Below the pieces are notes generated by a model. It ran no database searches. It saw only the letters and a list, made by a program, of their open reading frames with translations, and was not told the DNA's origin. From NCBI GenBank assembly GCA_022414725.1, contig CM039465.1, forward strand, positions 20,606,690-20,670,689: a stretch of 64,000 bases of DNA, in the 5' to 3' direction. Below are positions 9,430-20,114 of this stretch, in pieces. Every line of letters begins with the position of its first letter. The first letter of the stretch is position 1. Source of the stretch: Microglena sp. YARC (taxonomy: Eukaryota; Chlorophyta; Chlorophyceae; Chlamydomonadales; Chlamydomonadaceae). A program made the position numbers and the translations under genes.

Positions 9430-9510
9430 TACATAAACAAATAGTACACCTTATTACGAGGCATGAGGTTGTGGGGGCCAGCCCGTTTGCTTGCATTGGG
9501 GCCAACCACC
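9430..9510 (+). repeat. 'ggccaaccacc' short dispersed element, copy 2
   Basis: aaatagtacaccttattacg, gaggttgtgggggccagccc and cttgcattggggccaaccac: the same element as at 9015-9095. Confidence 0.7.
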
Positions 9511-9611
9511 GACCTACACACTAGCCAACAACAAAATCACACTCAGCTCTCTCTGCTTCCTATTATTGTATTCCTCCCTTCTGTCGCAATTTGTGATGAA
9601 CACAGTTTTTT

Positions 9612-9715
9612 TTGAGGGGGGGGGGGGGGGGCACAGTTTTGGGGGGTACTGTGGTGGGTTGGGTTGGGTTGGGGGGGGGGGATGTGTGTGTGTGTGGTGG
9701 TGGTGGTTTGTGTGG
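9612..9715. repeat. Poly-G and TG tract
   Basis: G runs of 10-17 with intervening gttgggttggg and TG repeats. Overlapping open frames here are repeat artefacts. Confidence 0.85.
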
Positions 9716-9754
9716 TGGGTGTTGTGACCATGTTCTGATACTTGTTTGCCATTC

Positions 9755-9965
9755 AGAGGATGAGTTGGATTTGGGTTTCAGAACACTTCATAGTTCGAAA
9801 CTTGTACCTCGACGTTGAGAATTTGGTCTGAGAATTCTGACATTTTGGCCTGAGAATCGAGAATTCTGATAATTTCTGAGAAATCTGAGAATTGTCGGAA
9901 ACTTGGCCTGAAAAAGTGGAGGTACAAACTACAAACTACGAGACCCAAATCCAAATCATCCGCCG
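9755..9965 (-). mobile_element. MITE with imperfect terminal inverted repeats, copy 2
   Basis: Inverted relative to the copy at 8776-8975: it starts ggatgagttggatttgggt and ends acccaaatccaaatcatccg, so its own termini are inverse complements over about 20 bases and degenerate further in. The interior has repeated 'gaattctga' and 'ggcctgaga' words. Confidence 0.75.
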
Positions 9966-9997
9966 AACGGCTATTATGATGTACACTATAAAACCTT

Positions 9998-10098
9998 GTA
10001 ACGATAACGCCTGGTGGGGAGTGATTTTGAGGGAGACCTGTCCTACGGCGGTAGAGAAAGGGCTGCTACTTTACCTGGACAGTGCTACCATTATAAGA
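9998..10098 (-). mobile_element. tRNA-derived SINE, 3' fragment (copy 2)
   Basis: Reverse-strand body segment (aacgataacgcctggtgggg, then tcctacggcggtagagaaag and gggctgctactttacctgg) matching 8070-8175 inverted. The tRNA-like head is missing, as in a 5'-truncated insertion. Confidence 0.8.
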
Positions 10099-10154
10099 CC
10101 TCGTTTAAAACGAAGAATAGTTGAGTACTGTAATGAGCACAGTAATGTGTAGGG

Positions 10155-10365
10155 AACAGAATTATGACATCATACGATATCATGTCATCATCAATATCAT
10201 GTTATCATACAATATCATATGATATTATAAGATGCCGGCAGTCTGACTAGGCTAAAGTTACCATTTATAGACAATATCATATGATGCAATTTGTATGATA
10301 TCATATGATATCATACTCGCCTCTGGTCATTTACAGACAATATCGTATGATATGCCGGTCCCTAG
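10155..10365. repeat. AT-rich palindromic catatgatatcat words
   Basis: Multiple copies of the self-complementary words catatgatat and tatgatatcata between 10165 and 10360, with short unrelated spacers. No gene. Confidence 0.75.
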
Positions 10366-10431
10366 TAATGAGGGCAGTCATGTGCGGTTCTACCCTTTGT
10401 AAAATGCGGGTAGTTCACGCTGGGCAAAAGT

Positions 10432-10500
10432 GTTAAACTAAGCAGCGCACCATGAGGACATCTGATTCAGATGTCCTCATGGTGCGCTGCTTAGTTTAAC
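10432..10500. repeat. Perfect 69-nt inverted repeat (34-base arms, one-base loop)
   Basis: The arm gttaaactaagcagcgcacc...ctga (10432-10465) is exactly the inverse complement of 10467-10500, with a single T at 10466 between. Part of the arm (gctgcttaatttaac) recurs near 10577-10591. It could be a cruciform-forming element or an assembly or library fold-back artefact. Confidence 0.97.
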
Positions 10501-10714
10501 ATAACGTGACTCCCAACGGCACCAGTTCGAACCCGACCGCCGGAACAGAGCTGCAAAGATAGGAAGCATTGGAAGCGCTGCTTAATTTAACAAAAAGCAC
10601 TTCAACTATAATAACTATAATAATGCTATCGCTCAATTTGTGACGCGTTGCACGGAAGGAAAAACACAGTGACCTAAACGCAGTGGTACCCACCAGGCGC
10701 AGCCTATGAGAGGG

Positions 10715-10752
10715 TGTCTGCTACTAGCGGGAATCGAACCCACGACTATGCA
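10715..10752 (-). other. tRNA B-box-like fragment
   Basis: Read on the minus strand it gives gtgggttcgattcccgctag, a good polymerase III B box (GGTTCGATTCC), but no tRNA acceptor stem or A box can be placed upstream because the thymidine kinase stop codon is there. Probably a SINE or tRNA remnant just past the kinase 3' end. Confidence 0.45.
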
Positions 10753-13567
10753 TCAGGACTTAGTTGTTGACAGTTCCAAGTAATGTGCGCGGCAGGTCGG
10801 GACGTACTTGTCAGCTCCACCCACCAGCTCCACACTCTCGTCGTCCACAATGCGTAAGGAGAACAAAGATTTCTGATCACAGAATTGGCATTTGGAGCCA
10901 AGCTTTGTAACAGTATCCGATAGAGGGATTAGGTCCAAGATTTGACCAAAGCGACGCCGTTTGAAGTCCCCGTCCAGGCCTGACACATAAACTGTCTTGT
11001 GATGCAAGTCAGCAGCCTGTTGCACGAAGTCCACAAGGTCGCCAAAGAACTGCGCCTCGTCGATAGCGACCACATCTGCAGCCTCATAGGCGGAGGCACC
11101 CGTCGTTGCTCTGAAGCTGAGGAGATTCGATGCTGCAATGAGTATGTGGGGTGCAGGAGAAAATACTCAGTAGTGTGTGAGAGTATTGTGTGTGTGTGTG
11201 TAGTGTGTGTGTGTATATTGTGTGAATAACTACGACTCGTCGATGGCGAGCACATCTGCAGCCTAGTAGGCTGAGGCACCTGTCGCTGCTCTGAAGCTGA
11301 GGAGATTCGATGCTGTAATCAGTATGTGGGGTGCAGGAGAAAATACTCAGTAGTGTGTGTGAGTATTGTGTGTGTGTGTGTAGTGTGTGTTGTATGAAGA
11401 AGAGCGCCTCATTGATGGCAAGCTCATATGCAGCTTAGTGGGCGGAGGCACCTGCCGTCGCTCTGAAGCCGAGGAGATTCGATGCTGCAATCAGTATGTG
11501 GGGTGCAGGAAAAAATGCCATGCCAATCAAAACAACCTGACTGCCCTTATCAACCTGAGGTGACCGGCCCATGTTCCGGGTCCATGCGCAGGTGGCGTGG
11601 CCTGACCGTCCTTATCAACCTGAGGTGACCGGCCCATGTTCTGGGTCCATGCACAGGTGGCGTGGCCTGACCGCCCTTATCAACCTGAGGTGACTGGCCC
11701 ATGTTCTGGGTCCATGCACAGGTGGCGTGGCCTGACCGCCCTTATCAACCTGAGGTGACCGGCCCTTGTCGCGGGTTTGTGCGCAGGTGGCGAAGACCTA
11801 AGGCCTCGGTTGACACTGAACCCTTAGGTATCGGGGCTCCGCACCCGGTGCAACAGTGGAGTCTCTGCTACATTGAGGGAGGTAAACAACAAACAACAAA
11901 AAAACTCGGCGAGGCCCATTTCTGTCCCCCTGGGACCCCATCTCACTATCCTTCCCACTGGTTATATGTTTGGCTACGCGTAGCAGCTTCTAGGCAGCTT
12001 TTCCTGTCCTTGGGCCAAACCTGAAGCTAGCTTGTGCGCCTGGAATCTGACATGCATTCCAATGCAGCCGTAAGCATTGGTTTGCCCCTGTGGATGGCTA
12101 TTGGAGCTGGCGGGAAGCTGCCATGAGTAATGAGCCAAAAAATGAAAAGTGAGATCAGGGACACAGTGTTAGCTCTTCTCACCCACACTGGATACCACCC
12201 CACTCACCCCAACTCCAATACTACCCTTTTGATACAACTTTAATTAGCCCAACAAAGAAACAGTGCCTTTCCTGCCTCAACCCCTACTCCACCTACCAGT
12301 GATATTCTTTCCAGCTACCAGCAGCAGCTTCTAGGCAGCTCCCTGACTCACCAACTGGGAGGTGCGCCAAGATTTCTACAGGTTTGATAAAACTGATGAC
12401 GTCAGCGTCCAGGTGCACTACATTATGTTCGGTTATGGCTGGATAGACAGGCAGGGGAGGTGGCAAGAAGCTGCTGCTTGAAGCTGGAGGGGGAAAAAGC
12501 ACAGCCACCTACCTGTCAAGCAGGGAATGCTGTCGCCAGTGTGTGTGCTCAGGTTATGGCTGGATAGACAGGCCCGGGGAGCTGGCAAAAAGCTGCAGCT
12601 TGTAGTTGGTAAAAAAGCACTGCCACCTACCTGTCAAGCAGGGAATGCTGCCCCCTGAGTGTGTGGTCAGGTTATGGCTGGATAGACAGGCCCGGGGAGC
12701 TGGCAAAAAGCTGCAGCTTATAGCTGGAAAAAAGCACTACCACCTACCTGTATGGTGGTTGGCCCCAGTGAAAGCAAACGGGCTGGCACCCTCATGTTCT
12801 CGCCTCTTAATAAGGCGTACTATGTATTTATATATCCACCTACCTGTCAAGCAGGGGATGCTGTCGCCAGTGTGTATGCTCAGGTTATGGCTGGATAGAC
12901 AGGCCCGGGGAGCTGGCAAAAAGCTGCAGCTTGTAGTTGGTAAAAAAGCACTGCCACCTACCTGTCAAGCAGGGAATGCTGCCCCCTGTGTGTGTGGTCA
13001 GGATATGGCTGGATAGACAGGCCCGGGGAGCTGGCAAAAAGCTGCAGCTTATAGCTGGAAAAAAGCACTACCACCTACCTGTATGGTGGTTGGCCCCAGT
13101 GAAAGCAAACGGGCTGGCACCCTCATGTTCTCGTCTCTTAATAAGGCGTACTATGAATTTATATATCCACCTACCTGTCAAGCAGGGGATGCTGTCGCCA
13201 GTGTGTGTGCTCAGGTTATGGCTGGATAGACAGGCCCGGGGAGCTGGCAAAAAGCTGCAGCTTGTAGTTGGTAAAAAAGCACTGCCACCTACCTGTCAAG
13301 CAGATAATGCTGCCCCCTGTGTGTGTGGTCAGGATGTGGCTGGATAGACAGGCCCGGTGAGCTGGCAAGAAGCGGCTGCTTGTAGCTGGAAAAAAACTGC
13401 CACCTACCTGTCAAGCAGGGGATGCTGTCGCCTGTGTGTGTGGTCAGGTTATGGCTGGAGCGGGTATCCTTCTCAGGCTTGATCACCAACACCCGTCGAC
13501 CCGCGCTCCTCTCCTGTCGCACCCTTGTTAACAGCTCTGTAGATTTTCCCGCAAACATGGGCCCCAT
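10753..13567 (-). CDS. Type II thymidine kinase, two exons
   Basis: Exon 1 is 13567-13408 and exon 2 is 11132-10753 (stop TGA at 10755-10753). The junction is in phase 1 with donor G|GTAGGT and acceptor TTGCAG, giving 179 residues. The enzyme transfers phosphate from ATP to thymidine in nucleotide salvage. Visible features: the P-loop GPMFAGKST (residues 2-10), a THTGDS segment, FRATTGASAYEAADVVAIDEAQFF-type DEAQ catalytic block (78-81, the Glu acting as base), LDGDF (106-110), a zinc site made of C135/C138 and C167/H170, and the substrate lasso VGGADKY (157-163). The predicted Met lies right before the P-loop with a stop upstream in frame, so the first beta strand usual in this family is missing; a further 5' exon, a frameshift or a real truncation are all possible. 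The intron is 2.3 kb, built mainly from copies of both exon edges. Confidence 0.9.
11133..11530 (-). repeat. Three-fold copy of the thymidine kinase exon 2 start
   Basis: The acceptor and first about 85 bases of exon 2 (on +: tcgtcgatagcgaccacatc ... gattcgatgctgcaatgagt) are repeated at about 11235-11345 and 11405-11520 with a tail of agtatgtggggtgcaggaga and TG microsatellite. Copies keep the 'attgcag'-like acceptor but contain in-frame stops or changes, so they are probably decoys. Confidence 0.85.
11540..11795. repeat. 63-bp tandem repeat in the thymidine kinase intron
   Basis: Four copies of a unit with ccttatcaacctgaggtgac, cggcccatgttctgggtcca and tgcacaggtggcgtggcctg. No coding signature. 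Confidence 0.85.
11965..12145. mobile_element. Foldback MITE copy
   Basis: Starts ggctacgcgtagcagcttct and ends with gggaagctgccatgagtaat and a gccaaaaaat phrase in inverse orientation; same family as 9150-9350. Confidence 0.6.
12310..12495. mobile_element. Foldback MITE copy
   Basis: agctaccagcagcagcttct and ggcagctcc at the left end, gcaagaagctgctgcttgaa at the right end in inverse orientation. Confidence 0.65.
12500..13407 (-). repeat. Array of thymidine kinase exon 1 donor-edge copies; 331-bp higher-order repeat
   Basis: The last about 50 bases of exon 1 with the donor (on +: cacctacctgtcaagcaggg followed by gatgctgtcgcctgtgtgtg) recur at about 12508, 12624, 12838, 12955, 13169 and 13286, before the true exon at 13408. 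Each copy is followed by 'gttatggctggatagacagg'. Two of them plus a 'ggccaaccacc' element form a 331-bp unit repeated from 12606 and from 12937. Confidence 0.9.
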
Positions 13568-13712
13568 TAATTAGCATTATCTACTCGGCCCACCTGTACA
13601 CATAGCAAGAAAATGGGTCAGTTAGCCTTTTTGTTTACCAATGATTGTGTTAAGATATTGGATCAAGTATATGTTTGATAATAAATGCTTTGATTTAAAA
13701 TTGAATTAAGAA

Positions 13713-13900
13713 GTAATGATAACGCCTGGTGGCGCGTGGTATTAAGGGAGCCCTGTCTTACGGCGGTAGGGAATGGGCTGCTACTTTACCTGGACAGTGC
13801 TACCATGGCGGACATGACAGCAACCGTGAACACTGAAGTGCACCTGTAGGGATTCGGACCCCGCACCTTCTTGTTTTGTCGAGCTCTACCATTGAGCCAT
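13713..13900 (-). mobile_element. tRNA-derived SINE, copy 3
   Basis: Nearly full-length minus-strand copy: body from aatgataacgcctggtggcg to the head, where the inverse of an A box (gagctctaccattgagcca) and a B-box-like ggattcggaccccgc can be seen. Confidence 0.8.
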
Positions 13901-13924
13901 ATTTAAATTTATTATGTTACTGCC

Positions 13925-14450
13925 AAAGACAGGGAGCAGCCTTAAAGGCTGGAGCCATGTAACCAAGTTCAAGTTCAAGTAAGCCTTTTTGGCCAACCCT
14001 GAACTGCATGCTATAAAAGCATGAAGCAGCACAATGGATCGAACAATCAAAGTTTTTGGTGTCACATGTAAATATAAATGTATTGTGCACTAGTCTCTGC
14101 TGTTGCGGGTGCGAATACTGCACACATGATGTTGTCTTGATTCAGATCCTTGACCTGCAAACAATAATGTTAACCAACACCACACAGATTCAAATCCTTG
14201 GCCTGCAAACAACAATGTTAACAGACACCACACAGATTCAAATGCTTGGCCTGCAAACAAGATTGTTAACAGACACCACACAGATTCAAATAAAAAACGA
14301 GAATGCAAACGAGAATGTTAAAAACAAATGTTCACGTTCACATCTTCCCTGGGTTTGTTTTACTGCCTGAGACGGCGAGCAGCTATATTGCTGACTGAAG
14401 CTATGTAACCATATTCAAGTTCAAGTTCAAGTTCAAGATTGAGAATGTTA
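13925..14450. repeat. SINE-like tails with (TTCAAG)n and a 52-bp tandem repeat
   Basis: Two units end in a 'gccatgtaacca' or 'gctatgtaaccat' phrase followed by ttcaagttcaagttcaag (13968-13990 and 14415-14440), typical of short retroposons with a simple-repeat tail. Between them, 14145-14290 holds three to four copies of 'ttcaaatccttggcctgcaa' with acaacaatgttaacagacac. Confidence 0.65.
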
Positions 14451-14599
14451 AGACAAAGACAAAGATATTATAATAACAGTCCATTAGACCCGTAATGACA
14501 TAAGATGATATCTGATACGATTGCTGATACACTTTGTAAAGACACGATCGCATGCGTGATGGTCTGAGGTCGACAAACAGCGGGATGCAACAAATACAG

Positions 14600-15500
14600 T
14601 TTTTTTTCGTTTTTGAGCTATGCATAGCAGCTTCCAGCCAGCTCCATTAGCCAGTCATTGGGTGAAGCTCACAAGGTTCAACTTTACTGGAATGCCTGTC
14701 ATGTCAGCTTTCAGGCACACTAGCTAGCTCAAGGTTTGGCCCTGGGACGGGAAAGGGAGCTGCCCTGAAGCTGCTACGTGTAGCCCAAAAAGGAGACAGT
14801 GGTGTATGGGTGGTGGATTTGGGTTTTTCTCCCGCCTGCCTTTCAGCCTGCCTTTGCTGAACAACTCTGCCGTGCTGCCATTAGCTTGTGCCTTGAACAC
14901 ATCATAGCTTTCCTTTTCTGCTGAAAGCTTTTTTGTAATGTAGTGTGCCTTGGACATATCATAGCTTTCCTTTTCCGCTACGAGCTTTCTTTTACTGTAT
15001 TATTCCTTGAACACATGTGTTTTCCGCTACGAGCTTTTTTGTATTGTATTATGCCTTGAGCACATTATAGCTTTCCTTTCCCGATACGAGCGTCAGCTTC
15101 TTGGCAATTCCCTAAGCCATACACTGGGCTAAGCCACAATATCTCAACATTATTGGACATAACATTTCGTCACCTTCCAGATGCACTGTGTTGCTATTGG
15201 TTTGGCTGGGTAGCAAGCCAGGGGAGCTACCTAGAAGCTGCAACTGGTAGCGGAAAATAAAAGCTATGGAACACATGTAACAATGACTGAAATCTCAGAG
15301 CTTATCTTTTCGGCTACGAGCAGTACCTTCTAGGCAGCTCCTCGAACCAATACGCTTAACCAACATTTTTCAGCACTTCAGGACAGCTGGTTTTGTCACC
15401 TTTAAGGCGCACTAGGCTGCTTCTGTTTGGTTGAATAGCCAGTAATGTGAGCTGCCTAGAAGCTGTTACTTGTAGCTGAAAATAAAAGCTATTCGGAATC
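14600..15500. mobile_element. Cluster of foldback MITE copies, no gene
   Basis: MITE-like units at 14615-14800, 15095-15270 and 15310-15490 share the AGCAGCTTCTAGGCAGCTCC ends. 14885-15090 holds four degenerate copies of a unit read as cttgaacacatcatagcttt and ttccgctacgagctttttt. A short minus frame at 14724-14957 has no family signature and overlaps these repeats. Confidence 0.6.
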
Positions 15501-15564
15501 TGATGGATAGCCAGAATCAACATTCCTGATCGAGCTATTGATTTCCAGTAGGGAAAGCCTAGAT

Positions 15565-16210
15565 ACACAAAACACAACACAACGCACATACGCAACACAA
15601 CACACACACACAGCACAACACATACCAACACAACACGCACAACACATACACAACACAACACAGCACAACATAACACAACACACAAGCACAACACAGCAAG
15701 CACAACACAGCACAGCACAGCACAGCACAACACAGCACAACACAACACAGCACAACATATACACAACACAACACAGCACAACACAGCACAGCACAACACA
15801 GCACAGCACAGCACAACACAGCACAACACAACACAGCACAACATATACACAACACAACACAGCACAACACAGCACAGCACAACACAGCACAGCACAGCAC
15901 AACACAGCACAACACAACACAGCACAACATATACACAACACAACACAGCACAACACAGCACAGCACAACACAGCACAGCACAGCACAACACAGCACAACA
16001 CAACACAGCACAACATATACACAACACAACACAGCACAGCACAGCACAACACAGCACAGCACAGCAACAACACAGCACAACCACAACACCAGCACAAACA
16101 TATACACAACACAACACAGCACAAACACAGCACAGCCACAAACAGGCACAAACACAAACACAACACAACACAACACAACACAACACAACACAACACAACA
16201 CATACACAAT
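15565..16210. repeat. Long ACACAACACAGC microsatellite with higher-order 86-bp period
   Basis: About 640 bases of CA, ACAAC and ACAGC words; a larger block marked by acaacatatacacaacacaa recurs about every 86 bases (near 15752, 15839, 15926 and 16011). All frames are open over hundreds of codons (Cys/Val/Leu-rich on minus, Thr/Gln/His-rich on plus), which is an artefact of composition. Confidence 0.95.
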
Positions 16211-17440
16211 CCACACGGCTTGGGCCAAGCTTTCTCCTTCAACCCAAAGTAACTGATATATGCCTCCCCCAAGCTAGCATGAGTCAATTTTACCAAAAGT
16301 CAAATATCGCTGCTCGCTGAAAAATCGAGGTAGACATTGGTCGTGCCTTATTCATAATGGCTTAACCGCACTTTTCATCCAATTTGATTTATTTCTGAAG
16401 TCCTGGGAACCGGAGAGAGGTCCCTCAACCCTGGAAACCCCTTTAAGCCGCACAGAAATGATTTTACAAGGACACTTATCGGTCCCCGCCGTCATAAACT
16501 GTTGCCCCATCCTTGGAAACTGCCTGCTAGTAATTGATTGAGCAGAATCGCACAAAATGTAACAGCAGCCCACCCAACTATGATTAGTGTAAAAAGTGTC
16601 TCATCTTTGCTTGGGGAATTTATATGCATGCTTTTCCTTTTTCCGAATAGGTTTTTGCGATCACCAGGCGTGAGGAAATCAGGACTGTACGGTACTGTGC
16701 ACTTCAGCGACTCTGACACCACCTCCATATCATCTGATATCCGTGCAGAATGTGAATGATGTCTCTGCATGTGCATGATCAATTGATTGACTGCATGCAA
16801 TCAGGGCATGGCTTTCTTAGGTGGTTTCCAAAAGAAGACCAGAGCACATCCAGAATATCCGACATGCCACAGCAAAACCGATACTCTTGATGGGGGCATC
16901 ACACCATTCCACCCTAAACATATACATCATTCATCCAACACATCTCCACCTCGCACCCCCCCACCCAATCAAACCACAACACACAACCTCAACAACAACA
17001 TGCCTTCCCACCGCAACCCCTTAGCCACCCTAATGAACTGGGCGGAAGTTGCAGTCTACATTCCACACGTAATGTACAATCGAAGTGGACAATATGTGAT
17101 TGGCATCCAGCAGTCGAAATAAAGCAAGCCCACCTGAGTCTCATGTTTCGGTTCCGCCGCCCGAGTTTCTGCCACCTGATACGGCGTAGATACATTTGTT
17201 GCTGTATGGCGAAGCGAGTTACTAAAACCCAAAGGATGAAATGGGCGGAGAGCGGAACGATGGGGATTGCATGCAGGAGAAGTGAAAAGAACATTGCATC
17301 TTCGAAATCCCTTGTCTCAAGATTTCTGTTGCGCGAGTGAGTGGAAGGAGGGAGCGGGATAACGAATGGACGATATTGGGATTCGAAGCGTTGGCAGCGA
17401 AAACCTTGCAGATTGCAGAAGCTACTGCTTGCATTAAGTT
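16211..17440. other. Unassigned region; weak candidate for a small gene on minus
   Basis: No known family. A minus frame 16800-16492 (102 residues) ends in a plausible membrane helix (LFTLIIVGWAAVTFCAILL), and a minus frame from 17434 begins MQAVASAICKVFAANAS, which resembles an organelle-targeting leader. They could be exons of one small membrane protein gene, but I could not place splice sites with confidence. Confidence 0.25.
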
Positions 17441-17599
17441 CGGTTTTATGCCTCGGGCAACCTTAGGTTTAGATGAATAAGCGCCCGCGCCCGATCACCG
17501 ACCTGGTTCGGGTTCGGGCGCAAGTCGGGGGCGCAAGTCGGGGAGCTGGTCGGGGGAGTTTTTTTACCTCTTCATCTGGAGTTTTACTACCGGCAGCCT

Positions 17600-17965
17600 C
17601 TTGTTTTGTCCCTGCTGGCTTGTTCACAGGAGGACCCCAGCTCTACGTCCTGAGACGCAAAAAAGTGTATAGCCTGCGTCCTGAGACGCAACCAATTCCA
17701 TAGCCTGCGTTCTGAGACGCAACCGAACCAGTCTATCCTGCGACCCTAGACGCAGCCGACCCGCAGCCGACCCATAACCGACCCATTGCCTGGGAAGCAA
17801 CCGACCCCCTGAAGCTCTGCGACGCAACGGACCCTCCAGACGGACCCTCCCCAAGTTGCGTCTCAGGACGCAACGGACCCTTCGACGTTGCGTCTGCGAC
17901 GCAGGACGCAGCGTCCTGCACAACTCTGCTGTGCACCCTTCACTTGCCCAACCCTGCACTCAAAC
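17600..17965 (+). repeat. Palindromic 'gcgacgcaac' dispersed element, copy 1
   Basis: Repeated tgcgtcctgagacgcaacc words and their inverse (gttgcgtctcaggacgcaac at about 17854-17873) end in cgttgcgtctgcgacgcagg and acgcagcgtcctgcacaac. The same element occurs at about 38320-38500 in the reductase 3' region and partly, inverted, at 37350-37500. Confidence 0.75.
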
Positions 17966-19690
17966 CAGCAGTGCTTAACTGGGCTGTAGACTAACATACC
18001 TGGCTAGCTCTTGTTAAAAAAGGCCCAACTGTTTGTTGTAATGCCCAGAGAGAGATAAGTGGGGTGCAAATTCAGGTTACCAATGGCGGAATCCTTTTTA
18101 CACTTTTTTCAATTCAAACCAGATTCAAGTGTGACTCAAATGAGTTCTTCTGGGTATAGAAGCATTTAAGAATATCATGGATTGGGCATTTAACCAGGTC
18201 TTTATCAGTAAAAAAAAGGGAAATGTAGGACGGAAGTGCAGATAGTGCAGGAAGGCAGATGTTCACTTAAATACTTTTCATCACACTACCCTAGCCTGAT
18301 CCATGCACCCCTCATCATCAGGATATTTTTACAATCCAGAATGGTAGCCAACTAAGCTAAAAAGACTGCCCAACCTGGGCAGGAGGGGACTCAGTCAGAC
18401 AGAGCCACCGCACCAGCCCTCTTTCGCCATCAGTCCATGCATCAGACAGCCCCTCATCACCGCCGTGTTCACTAATCGAACAACCTCTTGCACAAAGCAC
18501 ATCCTCGGGCTCGGTTGTGAAAAACGACAGGGATCTTGCATCCCAGCAAGTCGGCGTCATCATCACCACTCTCAGCCCTAGCAGACTCTTTAGAGGCTTG
18601 GTCATCTTCATCACTGCTGCTATCAGATTATCAAAGTCTGGATGCTAGGGACTATACCATTCGAATTTCCCATGTAACCTTCTCGCTACTCATTCTCCTT
18701 CTTAGCATTCGCGTAGCGCATTCGCATCCTCCTGCGTCTGCGCTACGAATGATACAAACCACCTGCTCTCTGTTTCGTGCAGTTTTGGTCAACTCTCCCG
18801 ACGAAAACTGCCACAAACAGGAGCTCTATGCTTCCGCAGAGGCGATGCTGGGCTGCTATCGAAGTGGCTGTCTTCAACATCATGACGCGAGTCGCAGCTA
18901 CGTTTGTGATCGCAGGGGTGATATGCGGTTATTTTGGTCGGCGCTGGACCTCTGGGCAGTCGGAAGTATGAATTTCCGGACAGAATGCGCCTCTCCCTGG
19001 ACTTCCAACAAGGGGGGGATGCAAAGCGCGTATACCTGGTGCATTCTTGATGGTCGCTGCCGAGGAGCGAAGGCTCCATGCAATCGAGAAACCAGGACTA
19101 ACGAACACTTTCCCCCTCCATGCAGGTACCCAGAGACAGCTACCTGCTTTTTCGAACGCGGACCTTCCCACCGAGCGTCACATTACCCTTCTGAACGCGG
19201 ACCCGCAGACCGATCGTCATAAACGACTCTGGCAACTACACAAATACTAAGGCGTCATCACTCGAACAGCTCAAGCGCGACACAACTTGCCCTATCATGT
19301 ACAAAATTAGCGCCCCGTGCCTCACACAAGAATTGCATAAGCAGGAGAGTGCGAAACAAGAGAAGCCGAAGCAGGGTAAGATCCATACTAGCGGCTTGCG
19401 AATATAGAACATGCCGCCTTGCTACCAATTCCCAACCTAACGCGACCATTAGCGATCAGGGGCATGCAGCGAACTCAGATCACAACCTGCCGCAGGACCC
19501 ACATGAGACGATTTCTCAACCATGCAACCATGCGACCAGGTGACCATGCCACACCCAAAATCTAGATCACCAACTTGCTGTCAATACCACCTGAAGAGAC
19601 CATGCCACCTTGCAATCATACCATCGTAACGACCCTTCACACACAGCATGCCCCCACCAAAAGTCATCATCATAATAACACCAAGTCTCC
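17966..19690. other. Unassigned sequence
   Basis: No gene or strong repeat recognised. The open frame 18536-19222 (+) has no motif I can name and overlaps open frames in the other direction, so I do not call it. Confidence 0.35.
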
Positions 19691-20110
19691 CCCCAAGGAG
19701 CACAACTCTCTCCTAAAAGAGCAAAGAACAAGTCTTCCTCCAAAGAAGCAACAAGCTCATTACAAACGAGCACAAGTCTTCCTACAAAGAAGCCCTAACC
19801 AGCTCATTACAAACGAGCGACAAGTCCTTCTCCTACAAAGAAGCACAAGCCTCATTACAAACGAGCACAAGTCTTCCTCCAAATAAGCAACAAGCCTCAT
19901 TACAAACGAGCACAAGTCTTCCTACAAAGAAGCAACAAAGCCTCATTACAGAACGAGCAACAAGTTTCCTACAAAGAAGCAAGCAAGCCTTCAACAAACG
20001 AGCAAGTCTTCCTACAAAAGGAGCAACAAGCCTTCCTCCAAAGAAGCACAAATCTTCCCCCAAGAAAGATAGAAGAACAATCTTCCCACAAAGAAGCTAA
20101 GCCCCTCTCC
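19690..20110. repeat. Tandem repeat 'acaaacgagcacaagtcttcc'
   Basis: About nine degenerate units containing cctcattacaaacgagcaca and agtcttcctacaaagaagca, unit about 45 bases. No gene. Confidence 0.85.
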
Positions 20111-20114
20111 CCAA

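Noticed and set aside
10501..10560. Second tRNA-like B box (ggttcgaactgg on minus)
   Set aside because: Isolated motif of about 12 bases with no matching stems.
10715..10752. tRNA gene on minus
   Set aside because: A B box is present but no cloverleaf, A box or acceptor stem can be drawn.
15356..16320. Several 240-290-codon overlapping frames
   Set aside because: They are translations of an ACACAACACAGC microsatellite, giving only Cys/Val/Leu or Thr/Gln/His; no protein signature.
18536..19222. 228-codon plus frame
   Set aside because: No family motif, three overlapping antisense frames, no splice or start context; not supportable as a gene.
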